DNA of 64,000 bases from Indolivaga macrotermitis (GCF_900128985.1 NZ_FQUC01000001.1:248001-312000), one strand, 5' to 3'. Counted from the stretch's first letter, positions 44,727 through 54,416 are shown. Made by a program: numbers and translations. Notes: generated by a model not told the origin, from the sequence alone.

Positions 44727-45781
44727 TTTTTATCTAAATTATTCTTATTATTAATCAATAACTCCGCATACTCATCTAAAGTTTTCTCAAAAAGATCGAT
44801 TGCGTCACTCAGCGGCCCGTAATACTCTCCACCTGAGGCGTTGAGATGTCCCCCTCCATTAAAGCATTGGGCTGCAAATGTATTACACGGAAATGTGCCC
44901 TGCGACCTGAGAGATATTTTTATCATGTCTTTTTCCTGATCCTGACGGAGGAATACCGAAAACGTGATTCCACTTATATTCAAAGGCAGATTAGCGAATC
45001 CTTCAGTATCCCCTTTTTGAGAGTGGAATCTGTCCTGGTCTTTTTTATCAAGCCAGATCAAGGCTGTTCCGTACTCTTCATAAATTTTCATACGTTCCGA
45101 AAGCATAAGCCCCATCAAACGGAACCGGTCCGGCGTATAGCTATGATATACCTTTGAGTAAATATAGTCTTTATCTATTCCTTTCAGTAATAACTGTCCG
45201 ATAATATAATAAATCTCGGGACTGTTGGAATTATAAGTGAAAGCTCCGGTATCGGTCATCATTCCGGTGTAGATGGCTTCAGCGGAGGCCTTGCTCATGT
45301 GTTCAAAATCTCCCATCCGGCAGATAAGGCGGAACACCAATTCACAGGTCGATGATATTTCGGGATGTGAGATCGTTACATCACAAAAGGCATCGGGATC
45401 GGGATGATGGTCAACCAGTACTTTCTTGGCTTTCGACTCTTTTACCAATTCACCGACTCTTTTTATACGAGACAATACATTAAAGTCGAGGCAAAAAATC
45501 AAATCAGCCTCTTCAATCAACTTTGCTGCAAAGTCGGCATATTTTTCGTATATTAAAACATCCTTCGCTCCGCTCATCCATTTTAGGAAGTACGGGAACT
45601 CGTTAGGAACAATAATTGTAGTTTCGATACCACTGTCTTGCAGATAATGATATAGCCCGAGTGACGAACCTATAGCATCACCATCGGGTGATACATGAGT
45701 TACGATAACAACCTTCTCGGCTTTATCTATCAGATCTTCTACTTTGTTAATCTTTTCTTGCGCAATAATTTTTGAGAACAT
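44723..45781 (-). CDS. DHH-family phosphoesterase (NrnA-like oligoribonuclease/pAp phosphatase)
   Basis: A protein of 352 residues from the ATG at 45781 (a TTG at 45790 is possible). DHH domain: VTHVSPDGDAIGSSLGLYHYL, FCLDFN, VDHHPDPDAF. DHHA1 domain: FNGGGHLNASGG near the C-terminus. Such proteins degrade short RNA oligomers and dephosphorylate 3'-phosphoadenosine 5'-phosphate, and are manganese-dependent. A minus-strand TATTTTTG at 45807-45814 could be its promoter. It is followed by the DUF4827 gene with a 4-bp overlap. Confidence 0.92.
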   Translation of the reverse strand: MFSKIIAQEKINKVEDLIDKAEKVVIVTHVSPDGDAIGSSLGLYHYLQDSGIETTIIVPNEFPYFLKWMSGAKDVLIYEKYADFAAKLIEEADLIFCLDFNVLSRIKRVGELVKESKAKKVLVDHHPDPDAFCDVTISHPEISSTCELVFRLICRMGDFEHMSKASAEAIYTGMMTDTGAFTYNSNSPEIYYIIGQLLLKGIDKDYIYSKVYHSYTPDRFRLMGLMLSERMKIYEEYGTALIWLDKKDQDRFHSQKGDTEGFANLPLNISGITFSVFLRQDQEKDMIKISLRSQGTFPCNTFAAQCFNGGGHLNASGGEYYGPLSDAIDLFEKTLDEYAELLINNKNNLDKK

Positions 45782-45814
45782 TACATCCAAATAAAATGTA
45801 TTTGCGCAAAAATA

Positions 45815-47776
45815 CTAAAAAAATATCCTTAATGCCCCATTCTCGGATATATCATAGTATGGAATTCGTAATTTTTCACATTCAGACATCAATCGTTTTG
45901 AGTTGTAGCCTGATATAGAGCCGTCGATAATAACTTTTTTTATATTAAATATTCTGGATAAAGTATATAACGAAACGGCATTATTCTCTGCGATATGAAG
46001 ATAGTCGAGTTGCATTTTAGATGAAGTTGCCCGGGCATTCTTCCATCTGTCATCGGACAAAAGCAGGTAGGTTTTTCCTTTCAGGTTCAAGATGCGGTTA
46101 TCTTGTTTCTCGTTTATGGAAAATTTACGGTAGTCAATATAGTAGATTATATCCGTAGAGTTTTTGTTGTTGTATACAATCAATGAATCCTTGTTCTGAA
46201 GCAAGCCCGATAAACCAATACTGAAAAGGATAAGTAGGGATGCGAGGGATGTTATTAATAATTTAGGCTTACTGGATTTGACAAAAAAGATAAAAGAAAA
46301 GATCATTGTCCATAAAATGAAAACCGACGGAAGGGATATATTCAGATTATCGGATACAGCAAAGGGTAGTTTTTCGAAAAAGAAAGAAACTTCGGTGAGT
46401 AGTTTGATTACTATTCTGAATGCAGAGACAGGTAAATAATATAAAGCCGGGGCAATTACCGGAAAAATAAGAGCAGGAATAGCTACAACTGCAATGATTA
46501 CAATAATGTAAATAGCTAAAGATATTAAAGGTACGATTATCAGGTTTGTTACGAAAAAGTAGGAAGGGAATGTCCCGAAATAGTAAAGACATAAGGGTAG
46601 GGTACCCAGTTGGGCAGCTAATGAAACAGTAAATAGATCCCGGAAGTATTTGGCATATTTATTTTTGAATACGATTAATTTAGAAAACATAGGTAATAGT
46701 ACCATCATGGATAGGACGGCTATAAAGCTCAGTTGAAATCCAAGATCGAATAGCCATAGCGGATTCCATATAAGCATAACGAAAGCGCAAGCCAACAGTG
46801 TATTATATGAATAAGTACGGCTATTTATTATAACTGATACACACAGCATTGTGAGCATGATACATGCTCGGACAGCAGAAGGAGGAAAGCCAATAATAAA
46901 AGTATATACCCAAAGCAGAAGTATTATCGAAGGATACCTGAAAGACTTAACTTTACTGTGTGAGAATAAGATGCCGGAAACCCCGAGGAAAATCGAGAAT
47001 AAGATCATCATATGCATCCCGCTTATGGCGAGCACATGTGCTGTTCCCGTGGCCCTGAATGACTGGACTACGTCATCCGACAGTGAGTCGGTATAACCCA
47101 GAGTCAGTGCAGCCAGTATTCCGTATTCACTCTCGTTTAATTCTAAAGATTGAAAGAACAATAAGATGTTTTGCCGCGATCGGCTGGCTAAGGTGAATAA
47201 ATTGAGCGACGGCTCTTTATCGACGATCTCCCATTGATCGGATTTTATAAAAGAAATCCCTGAATAGCCTTTATTTCTCATAAATTGAGAATAATCGAAT
47301 CTGTCAGGGTTGCCATTGCTCGTAAAAGGAGTTACTTTACTGAAGAACGAAATATATTCACCCGGTTTCAACCATTTAGCCGATCCACTCTTGGGTAAGT
47401 AACATATTATTTGTTTGCCGGATTCGGTCAGTTTAACCTTTATGGCTATAGTAGAAGGTTTTTCCTGAGGTAAATCTATAATAATGCCTTCATGTACTCC
47501 TGTGATATCCGGAAAGGTAAACCGTGAGGCTTCTTGACGGAACATCGTAGATATAATACCGATGGCGAAAAGAACGAAGCAGGCACCAATACCAAATAAG
47601 TGCCTCCATTTATACTGGGCTTGTTGTTTGATAAATAACGAGAAAAGCATCATGCCCGCTCCGATAGAAAAAGGTATGATGCTCCATCTGTAAATGTCTG
47701 TATAATATTGGAGAACAATACCCGCTAAAAGAGGAAGCAGTAACCTGAAAAAGGGAACTCTTTGTATAGCATCCAT
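45815..47776 (-). CDS. comEC: ComEC/Rec2-family DNA-uptake channel protein
   Basis: A protein of 653 residues. It has an N-terminal DUF4131-type region with two or three transmembrane helices and an OB-like periplasmic part, then the competence domain with about eight helices (ALTLGYTDSLSDDVVQSFRATGTAHVLAISGMH). The C-terminal 120 residues lack the HxHxDH metallo-beta-lactamase motif found in many ComEC proteins, so this is the short form. It is predicted to pass single-stranded DNA into the cytoplasm in natural transformation. It sits 18 bp after rpe. Confidence 0.92.
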   Translation of the reverse strand: MDAIQRVPFFRLLLPLLAGIVLQYYTDIYRWSIIPFSIGAGMMLFSLFIKQQAQYKWRHLFGIGACFVLFAIGIISTMFRQEASRFTFPDITGVHEGIIIDLPQEKPSTIAIKVKLTESGKQIICYLPKSGSAKWLKPGEYISFFSKVTPFTSNGNPDRFDYSQFMRNKGYSGISFIKSDQWEIVDKEPSLNLFTLASRSRQNILLFFQSLELNESEYGILAALTLGYTDSLSDDVVQSFRATGTAHVLAISGMHMMILFSIFLGVSGILFSHSKVKSFRYPSIILLLWVYTFIIGFPPSAVRACIMLTMLCVSVIINSRTYSYNTLLACAFVMLIWNPLWLFDLGFQLSFIAVLSMMVLLPMFSKLIVFKNKYAKYFRDLFTVSLAAQLGTLPLCLYYFGTFPSYFFVTNLIIVPLISLAIYIIVIIAVVAIPALIFPVIAPALYYLPVSAFRIVIKLLTEVSFFFEKLPFAVSDNLNISLPSVFILWTMIFSFIFFVKSSKPKLLITSLASLLILFSIGLSGLLQNKDSLIVYNNKNSTDIIYYIDYRKFSINEKQDNRILNLKGKTYLLLSDDRWKNARATSSKMQLDYLHIAENNAVSLYTLSRIFNIKKVIIDGSISGYNSKRLMSECEKLRIPYYDISENGALRIFF

Positions 47777-47794
47777 CTTAAGCGGAATATCTGT

Positions 47795-48445
47795 TTATAA
47801 ATTCTTCAAAGAAGAAATCGTTTCAGTAGGGTTGGTAGATGAGAATACAAAACTTCCCGCGACCAGAACATCAGCTCCGGCATTCAGTAATTGTTTTCCG
47901 GTATCCAGATTGACACCACCGTCTACTTCAATCAAGGTATGCAGGTTTCGTTCGTCTATCATTTTGCGGGTACGGGCTACTTTGTTGATAGAATTAGGAA
48001 TGAATTTCTGCCCTCCGAATCCCGGGTTTACCGACATGATAAGAACAAGGTCAAGATCTTCAATAATATCAGTTAGTAATTCGACCGGAGTGTGAGGGTT
48101 GAGAGATACTCCGGCTTTCATCCCTGCTTCATGTATAGCGCCAACTGTTCTGTGTAAGTGTGTGCACGCTTCGTAGTGTACAGTCATCATGTATCCACCG
48201 GCATCTTTTACTTGTTGAATAAACTTGTCAGGGTTTACTATCATCAAATGTACGTCGAGCGGTTTCTGCGCCACTTTTTTGATCTGCTCAAGCACCGGAA
48301 ATCCAAACGAAATATTGGGGACAAAAACACCATCCATAACATCGCAATGCAACCAGTCTGCATCAGAAGCATTGAGCATATCTATGTCTTGTTGTAAATT
48401 CAGAAAATCGGTTGATAATAACGATGGAGCTATCTTGTGGTTCAT
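47795..48445 (-). CDS. rpe: Ribulose-phosphate 3-epimerase
   Basis: A protein of 216 residues, a TIM barrel of the usual length. Conserved parts are APSLLSTDF, WLHCDVMDGVFVPNISFG (metal-binding His and Asp), VHLMIVNPDKF, VNPGFGGQKF and VDGGVN. It interconverts ribulose-5-P and xylulose-5-P in the pentose phosphate pathway (cytoplasm). It starts a leftward unit with comEC, 18 bp apart. Confidence 0.97.
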   Translation of the reverse strand: MNHKIAPSLLSTDFLNLQQDIDMLNASDADWLHCDVMDGVFVPNISFGFPVLEQIKKVAQKPLDVHLMIVNPDKFIQQVKDAGGYMMTVHYEACTHLHRTVGAIHEAGMKAGVSLNPHTPVELLTDIIEDLDLVLIMSVNPGFGGQKFIPNSINKVARTRKMIDERNLHTLIEVDGGVNLDTGKQLLNAGADVLVAGSFVFSSTNPTETISSLKNL

Positions 48446-48486
48446 AAGTTTAGTTTTCTACAAGTTTCAGGCAAAGATAATAAAAA

Positions 48487-48518
48487 AACAGCCTTCCTTA
48501 TTATTAAGAAAGGCTGTT
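48487..48518 (-). terminator. Terminator of the small-protein gene
   Basis: Stem AACAGCCTT/AAGGCTGTT around an AT-rich loop, with a T run on the minus-strand side, 25 bp past the stop of the 57-residue gene. Confidence 0.8.
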
Positions 48519-48542
48519 CGATATCTCTCCGAATCAAAAATT

Positions 48543-48716
48543 TTAATTCAGGATTGTAGCATTTAACGAATTGGGAAGCGTAGTATCCGCATGATATGCA
48601 CGGGCGAAAGCTTTGAGAAAGTCTAATGTTTCCTCCGAAGGCCCTTTGTTTGATAATAATGTTTCCACTAAATTTTCGTCTGCTTTTACTTGAGTAGTTT
48701 TCTCAGTCATAGGCAT
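48543..48716 (-). CDS. Small acidic protein of 57 residues, unknown function
   Basis: Found by reading the minus strand directly. It begins MPMTEKTTQV and includes VETLLSNKGPSEETLDFLKA, then ends LNATILN and stop. It has helix-forming content, no signal peptide and no membrane segment. It is followed at a good distance by a clear terminator and preceded by an AT-rich region, so it is a plausible single-gene unit. ATG 48710, two codons in, is another possible start. Confidence 0.65.
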   Translation of the reverse strand: MPMTEKTTQVKADENLVETLLSNKGPSEETLDFLKAFARAYHADTTLPNSLNATILN

Positions 48717-48832
48717 TAAATTACTTTTTTGATTGTCATTAATAATAACGGTTGTATTTTCAACTTATTATATATATCGAACATTTTTTATAGAATAATT
48801 GTTTTTTATATTCTATATCAATATTATTTATT

Positions 48833-49666
48833 ATGAAGAAAGCAGGAATTTTAGCACTTTTATTGATCTTAGTTATCTCTTCTTGTAAAAATACGAAGCC
48901 GGAAACTACAGTAACCGAAAGTTCAAGGTGGTCGTTCGATACCTTGCATATAGAGAAGAAAATCTATATGGACAATGATTCTACCAAAAGTGCCTTAACA
49001 TTGACTCTTGAGTTTGATTATCCTTCGAAGTTTGATAATGACACAATCTTAAAAGCTGTTCAGGAGCACTTCGTGAGCTATTTTACCGAAGATGAAGACG
49101 GAACTTATAGAGGCTTGGATCCGGTAGCCGGTTTCAATGCATTTGTAGATAATAATGTTGCCGAAAGTATTAAACTGGGAAAAGCAGCCGAAGGAAGTGA
49201 AATCGATTTTTCGGAATATTATAAAACAGTAAAAACTACAGTAACAGATACTACGGCGGTCACTATCACCGGAAGAACAGAAGTTACCCAGTATTCGGGA
49301 GGTGCCCATGATTCGCATTATGTAGATTATTTCACCGTTGATTTGAGGAATGGTAAACTTCTGGAACTGGATGAACTATTGAATGGCGACGATGCATCGA
49401 AACAACTTCTTGTATTGATCAAAGAAGTACTGAATACAACTAAGAATGCAAATGGAGACCCTTTGTCATTGTTTGATCCTACAACGATTACACCAAGCCC
49501 CAATTTCTATTTTGCTAAGCAGGGAATTGTGTTTGTTTACAATACATATGAGATAGCCCCTCATTCCGACGGGTTGATAGAAGTAACTATTCCTTACGCT
49601 AAGATAAAAGCCCTTGTCGCAGGCCCTTATCAGGAATTGATAGCACAGAAAACAAAAACAGAATGA
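48833..49666 (+). CDS. Lipoprotein with DUF4163/DUF3298 (RsiV-like) domains
   Basis: A protein of 277 residues with lipobox VISSC (Cys18). The N-terminal part (about 40-160, TVTDTTAVTITGRTEVTQYSGG) matches DUF4163-like sequence; the C-terminal part, with HDSHYVDYFTVDLRNGKLLEL and FVYNTYEIAPHSDG, matches DUF3298. In Bacillus the related RsiV binds lysozyme, but this protein lacks an anti-sigma portion, so that role cannot be assumed. It is a single gene convergent with nspC, sharing a terminator. Confidence 0.85.
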   Translation: MKKAGILALLLILVISSCKNTKPETTVTESSRWSFDTLHIEKKIYMDNDSTKSALTLTLEFDYPSKFDNDTILKAVQEHFVSYFTEDEDGTYRGLDPVAGFNAFVDNNVAESIKLGKAAEGSEIDFSEYYKTVKTTVTDTTAVTITGRTEVTQYSGGAHDSHYVDYFTVDLRNGKLLELDELLNGDDASKQLLVLIKEVLNTTKNANGDPLSLFDPTTITPSPNFYFAKQGIVFVYNTYEIAPHSDGLIEVTIPYAKIKALVAGPYQELIAQKTKTE

Positions 49667-49686
49667 GTTTAACTCATTCTGTTTTT
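49654..49686. terminator. Bidirectional terminator overlapping both convergent stop codons
   Basis: Perfect stem ACAGAATGAGTT/AACTCATTCTGT with A and T runs on both sides. The stop of the plus-strand lipoprotein gene (TGA 49664-49666) and the stop of nspC (49669) lie inside the hairpin. Confidence 0.9.
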
Positions 49687-50811
49687 ATAATCATTATAAT
49701 CAAACTCGCGGTATATCTGTAGTTTGTCGTCTTTCGACCACAGGGCGAGAGCAGGATGTGATACTCCATTGAACATCGTTGTTTTCACTATTGTATAATG
49801 TATCATATCTTCAAATACAATTTTATCTCCAATAGCCAGAGGCTCGTCAAAAGACCAGTCTCCCATAAAATCGCCACTGAGACAACTGTTTCCTCCCATT
49901 CTGTAAGTTGGCTTCCCTTCGATAGGATCGTGATATGCACCCCTGATTTGAGGCTTGTAAGGCATTTCGAGACAGTCGGGCATGTGACAGGCAAATGAAA
50001 CATCGAGCATAGCGGTCTTTATCCCATGATTCTCCACAATATCCACTACAGTAGATATCAATACTCCGGTTTGCCAGGCAAAGGCGCTTCCGGGTTCCAT
50101 GATTATTTCGAGATGCGGATACTTAGCTTTCAGTTTCGTTAATAGGCCAACCAAATGTTCTATATCGTAGTCCGACCGTGTCATCAGGTGCCCTCCTCCC
50201 ATATTCAGCCATTTAGCTTGCCTGAGTAATTTATCAAACTTAGCTTCAACAACTTCTAACGTTTTCTCCAGATCATATGACGATGATTCGCATAAGGTAT
50301 GGAAATGTATGCCGTCTAATCCTTCAGGCAGGTTGTCTCCTAAGAGATCTGCAGTAACCCCTAATCTTGACCCCGGAGCACATGGGTTGTATAGATCCGT
50401 TTCCACTTCCGAATATTCGGGATTGACACGGATTCCGCAAGAAACCTTATTCCCGTCTGCTACTACCATTGGATAGAACCGTTCAAACTGGCTCAGCGAA
50501 TTGAATGTTATATGACTGCTGTACTTTAAAAATACAGGGAAGTTCTCATTGGTATATGCCGGAGAAAAAGTATGGGCAGGGCTGCCCATTTCTTCGAAAG
50601 CAAGCTGTGCTTCGAATACCGAACTTGCGGTCGAATGGGGGATATACTCACGGATGATCGGGAACGATTTCCATAAAGCAAAAGCTTTGAATGCCAGAAT
50701 AATATTTACCCCAGTGCGGTCTTTTACCGATTTGATCAGCGATAAATTCTTCCTTAACAATTCTTCTTCCATTACATAACAGGGAGAAGGTATTTCGTGT
50801 ATTTTAATCAT
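49669..50811 (-). CDS. nspC: Carboxynorspermidine/carboxyspermidine decarboxylase
   Basis: A protein of 380 residues of the fold-type III PLP decarboxylase family. The PLP lysine lies in ILAFKAFALW. HFHTLCESSSYDLEKTLE, WLNMGGGHLMT, EPGSAFAW and NSCLSGDFMGDW are typical of NspC. It decarboxylates carboxyspermidine to spermidine, the alternative polyamine route common in Bacteroidales. The ATG at 50811 is chosen because it precedes IHEIPSPCYV directly; the frame is open to 50877. The usual partner dehydrogenase is not next to it here. Confidence 0.93.
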   Translation of the reverse strand: MIKIHEIPSPCYVMEEELLRKNLSLIKSVKDRTGVNIILAFKAFALWKSFPIIREYIPHSTASSVFEAQLAFEEMGSPAHTFSPAYTNENFPVFLKYSSHITFNSLSQFERFYPMVVADGNKVSCGIRVNPEYSEVETDLYNPCAPGSRLGVTADLLGDNLPEGLDGIHFHTLCESSSYDLEKTLEVVEAKFDKLLRQAKWLNMGGGHLMTRSDYDIEHLVGLLTKLKAKYPHLEIIMEPGSAFAWQTGVLISTVVDIVENHGIKTAMLDVSFACHMPDCLEMPYKPQIRGAYHDPIEGKPTYRMGGNSCLSGDFMGDWSFDEPLAIGDKIVFEDMIHYTIVKTTMFNGVSHPALALWSKDDKLQIYREFDYNDYKNRMS

Positions 50812-51275
<464 letters not shown>

Positions 51276-51544
51276 GTATCACTTGCGTTAACTAAACAAA
51301 AAGTTTTATTGTGTCAAAATGACGGGGCGTTTTTTAATGCTTTCGTTCCTTTCGTTGTATATATCCATTTCCTAAAGATAAGTTGGCTGGGCAAACCGTC
51401 TCGGGCTGAGTCATTGTTTTTTTGTTGTCGTTCGAGTATAATTCCCGACAATGGTTTGTCCATCAGTCAGCTGAAATGTGCAGCAGAGTGCAGAGAGTGT
51501 ACTTTGCTGCTTTCTTTCCGAATGATTAATGATTTTCTTTTAAG

Positions 51545-51612
51545 CGCAAAGACGCAAAGGCACAAAGGTTTTATTCAAAGATGTACTGTAGGGGTAAGGC
51601 TCTGCTTTACCC
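51545..51612. repeat. CAAAG-unit repeats and GGGTAA palindrome in the leader
   Basis: Three CAAAG units spaced 8 bp (51547, 51555, 51563) are followed by a GGGTAA/TTACCC hairpin at 51592-51612. Both look like dispersed intergenic repeats of REP type. A frame without stops covers 51309-51794, but it starts with TTG and its composition (many Cys and Ser) is not like coding sequence. Confidence 0.45.
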
Positions 51613-51745
51613 TTTGTGCTGAAAAACACAGCAGTGACTCTTGTAACCGCTTTGTGACCTTTATGTCATGCCTCTTATTATCGAGCAGAGCAAAGTCCTG
51701 CTTCTACAATATACAGTTTCAAAAACAATTACTTCATATTATAAA

Positions 51746-51770
51746 AACAGCAACAAAAGGGTCTGCGACC
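51746..51770 (+). repeat. Left copy of a direct repeat around the three-gene cluster
   Basis: 25 nt starting AACAGCAACAAAAGG and ending GTCTGCGACC; 21 of 25 positions equal those at 54486-54510. The GGTCTGCGACC part is itself a palindrome. Confidence 0.5.
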
Positions 51771-51794
51771 CCAACAACTCAAATTAAAACAACA

Positions 51795-52643
51795 ATGAAA
51801 AAGAAAACACTTTTATTGATGGGGATATTCTCATTTGGGCTCTTATATGCCCAAGTAGGAATAAACACACAAACACCACAGGGGATTTTTCATATAGACA
51901 ATAAAGGGGATACCTCCGGAACTACGAATATGAAAGATGATATTGTAATTGCAAGCGATGGTGGTTCCGGCGTAGGTATGTCTATAGGGGGAGCACCTGT
52001 GACAGGAGCTTCCATAGCATTACACAGTGAGGCTAAAGGCTTTGTTCCAAACAGGGTGAAGTTAACATCAGCACTCGATATCACAACGGTACCTTCGCCG
52101 GTCGAAGGAATGGTAGTATATAATACCTTAGCATCGGGTATATATCCCGACAATACTCTGCCGGGTTATTATTCATACAATGGTTCCCGTTGGAAGAGGC
52201 TGAGGACAGCTGCTTATCTCGGAGTAAGTGAGACCCGTTCGTTACAGGCATCGGTAACAACAGTATCCTCTACAACTATTGCTGCCTTAGATGCCCCTGT
52301 CCTTAATTTTGGCGGCATAACTATTTTTGAAGACGGAGCATATGCATTTTCCTTCAATATTGCAGGGACTTCATCTACCGGAGCTTTAACCGATAAGATT
52401 ACACGGGGTATACTTTATATACATGTTCTGAAAAAAAGTGTAGGCGAAAGTGCCTTTTCTGTCTTTCAGACGATAGAGGTAAACCCTCCTTTATTCCCGA
52501 ATGGGCAATCTTTCACCATTACTGCCATTGCCGGAATGGAACTTAAAGCCGAAGATGAGTTGAAATTTACGGCACGCCATTATTCGACCTATCCTTCTAT
52601 CACCCTTACAGGCAACACATATCTGGTATACTGGAAATTATAA
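51795..52643 (+). CDS. Exported protein with VGINT motif and C1q-like C-terminal domain (paralogue A)
   Basis: A protein of 282 residues. Signal peptide MKKKTLLLMGIFSFGLLYA is followed directly by QVGINTQTPQGIFHID, then a Gly/Ser/Thr-rich part and a TVPSPVEGMVVYNT / LPGYYSYNGSRWKRL block found in many Bacteroidota surface proteins. The last about 130 residues are beta-rich (FGGITIFEDGAYAFSFNI, then GMELKAEDELKF) and look like a C1q/TNF-type jelly roll ending TYLVYWKL. The ATG at 51795 gives the signal peptide; the frame upstream is open but not coding-like. No T9SS sorting domain is evident. The function is unknown. Confidence 0.8.
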   Translation: MKKKTLLLMGIFSFGLLYAQVGINTQTPQGIFHIDNKGDTSGTTNMKDDIVIASDGGSGVGMSIGGAPVTGASIALHSEAKGFVPNRVKLTSALDITTVPSPVEGMVVYNTLASGIYPDNTLPGYYSYNGSRWKRLRTAAYLGVSETRSLQASVTTVSSTTIAALDAPVLNFGGITIFEDGAYAFSFNIAGTSSTGALTDKITRGILYIHVLKKSVGESAFSVFQTIEVNPPLFPNGQSFTITAIAGMELKAEDELKFTARHYSTYPSITLTGNTYLVYWKL

Positions 52644-52653
52644 AGACATCAAA

Positions 52654-53550
52654 ATGAAATACAATATAGTTAGCCTGATGCTGATTTTCTGCTTTGCAGG
52701 AAATGCTCAGGTAGGAATTAACACGAATAATGCCCAGGGTATTTTTCATATAGATACCCGGGGGAATAATGCAACAACCGGTGTCCCGGCAACATCGCAG
52801 CTAACAGACGATGTTATTGTTGCGGCAAATGCTTCGACAGGAGTAAATATGAGTATAGGCGGAAAAACAGCAGCAAACAGTTCTGCCCAATTAGCCCTGC
52901 TGGCTACCGATAAAGCTATATTACTAAACAGGGTGGCTCTTACCGATCTGAGGGATATAACGACTATACCAAATCCCGAAACCGGAACGATTGTTTATAA
53001 TACAGCAACATCAGGAACTTATCCCGACAATATCATTCCCGGCTATTATTATTTCAATGGAGTAGTCTGGTACAAATGGCAGTACGGGCAGGTAAACTCC
53101 GATCTGTCACAACACGATTTATTGACCAGTTGTACTTCAGTCGGTCTGCCAAGTTTAGGAAATGCATCATCTCCGATGACAGCTACTCTTGCAAATTTTG
53201 GAACTATCCAGATAAAGGAAAAAGGTACTTATATATTCTCCCTTCGTTTGTATGGGCCGGCTACAGCAAATTCATCCGGTGCTACCGCTCCGACATTTAC
53301 ACGTACCATAAATTATTTGTATATGATGAAAAACGGATCGACCAAAGTAGCTTCAATGGAAATTAATGTACCTCTGCCCGCAGGGGGAACAGTTGCTTTT
53401 ACCCATACAGTTTCAATGCAGGCTGTACTCGATAAGGACGATATTGTTACATTCCGTCTGGGGCATTATACCGGGTATTACGGCTGGCAGTTATATGCCA
53501 ATCCTTATTTACGGGCAAATAAGACATCCTTGATTTATTGGAAAATATAA
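52654..53550 (+). CDS. Exported VGINT protein (paralogue B)
   Basis: A protein of 298 residues with a short signal peptide ending CFAGNA and then QVGINTNNAQGIFHID, like its neighbour. TIPNPETGTIVYNT and IPGYYYFNGVVWYKW repeat the shared block; the C-terminal jelly-roll part ends TSLIYWKI. It lies 10 bp after paralogue A and 11 bp before paralogue C, so the three form an operon. The differing C-terminal halves suggest different ligands or partners. Confidence 0.8.
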   Translation: MKYNIVSLMLIFCFAGNAQVGINTNNAQGIFHIDTRGNNATTGVPATSQLTDDVIVAANASTGVNMSIGGKTAANSSAQLALLATDKAILLNRVALTDLRDITTIPNPETGTIVYNTATSGTYPDNIIPGYYYFNGVVWYKWQYGQVNSDLSQHDLLTSCTSVGLPSLGNASSPMTATLANFGTIQIKEKGTYIFSLRLYGPATANSSGATAPTFTRTINYLYMMKNGSTKVASMEINVPLPAGGTVAFTHTVSMQAVLDKDDIVTFRLGHYTGYYGWQLYANPYLRANKTSLIYWKI

Positions 53551-53561
53551 AAATGTACTTT

Positions 53562-54416
53562 ATGAAAAAGATTATATACCTGATTCTTGTGCTGATAGCT
53601 TCAGGAAACAGCTTAAAAGCCCAGATCGGGATCAATACCGAAATTCCGCAGACTTTGTTTCATGTTGACCCTTTGAGGAATAATACGGGAACAACACCAT
53701 CAACGGCTCAGCAACTCGATGATGTGTATTTTAGCAAAGGGTTCGGTGATGAAGCGGTTATTTCTATAGGAGCGCTCCCATTGAATAATACACAGTTACT
53801 AATGACCGATCCCAATAAGGCGTTCTTGCCAAACAAAGTAGCTCTAACATCTCAGTTAGACGTAACAACGGTACCAAGCCCTCAAACCGGAATGTTGGTA
53901 TATAATACGGTGACAGTTAACGGAACGAATGGCGTTATCCCGGGGCTATATGTTTATGAAAACAGTAAGTGGCAATATCTGTTTACCGAAGATATAAAAA
54001 GATTACAAATGAGAACTTTGCAGAGCTCATTCGTTACTCCTGTTTGTAGTTCGAGTGATTATGCCTGTGCTGCATTAATGAATTTTGGAGATGATATTAT
54101 TATCCCCGAAGCAGGAGCTTATGGAATCGGGATTAGTTTATATGGCAAGCCGGGAACGAATCTGACTGCACCCAGCCGTGAGGTGCTTTATGTATGGCTG
54201 ATGGCTAATGATACTCCGGTTGATGTGGCGGAATTAAATATGGTTGGGTTTACATCCGGCAACCAGTTTACTTATACAGTATTTCTGGGTGGACAATTTT
54301 CGGTAGGGGATAAGTTATCCTGCCGGTTGTCTTATTACACGACTTACCATCCGATGTACATTGATACATCCCGGACGTTTATGATGTATTGGAGGCTCGA
54401 GCAGGCTTCGATGTAA
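53562..54416 (+). CDS. Exported VGINT protein (paralogue C)
   Basis: A protein of 284 residues: signal peptide (MKKIIYLILVLIASGNSLKA), QIGINTEIPQTLFHVD, a shared TVPSPQTGMLVYNT block and a C-terminal beta-rich domain ending FMMYWRLEQ. The ATG at 53562 gives the signal peptide; an earlier frame start at 53538 would overlap paralogue B. It is the last gene of the operon, before a terminator at 54435-54466. Confidence 0.8.
   Translation: MKKIIYLILVLIASGNSLKAQIGINTEIPQTLFHVDPLRNNTGTTPSTAQQLDDVYFSKGFGDEAVISIGALPLNNTQLLMTDPNKAFLPNKVALTSQLDVTTVPSPQTGMLVYNTVTVNGTNGVIPGLYVYENSKWQYLFTEDIKRLQMRTLQSSFVTPVCSSSDYACAALMNFGDDIIIPEAGAYGIGISLYGKPGTNLTAPSREVLYVWLMANDTPVDVAELNMVGFTSGNQFTYTVFLGGQFSVGDKLSCRLSYYTTYHPMYIDTSRTFMMYWRLEQASM

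Noticed and set aside
45815-46200. Metallo-beta-lactamase domain at the ComEC C-terminus
   Set aside because: No HxHxDH or other metal-site motif is present; the gene encodes the short form.
51309-51794. Open frame that would lengthen the first VGINT protein by 162 residues at the N-terminus
   Set aside because: It starts with TTG, has Cys/Ser-rich composition unlike neighbouring proteins, spans repeats, and would bury a perfect signal peptide at 51795.
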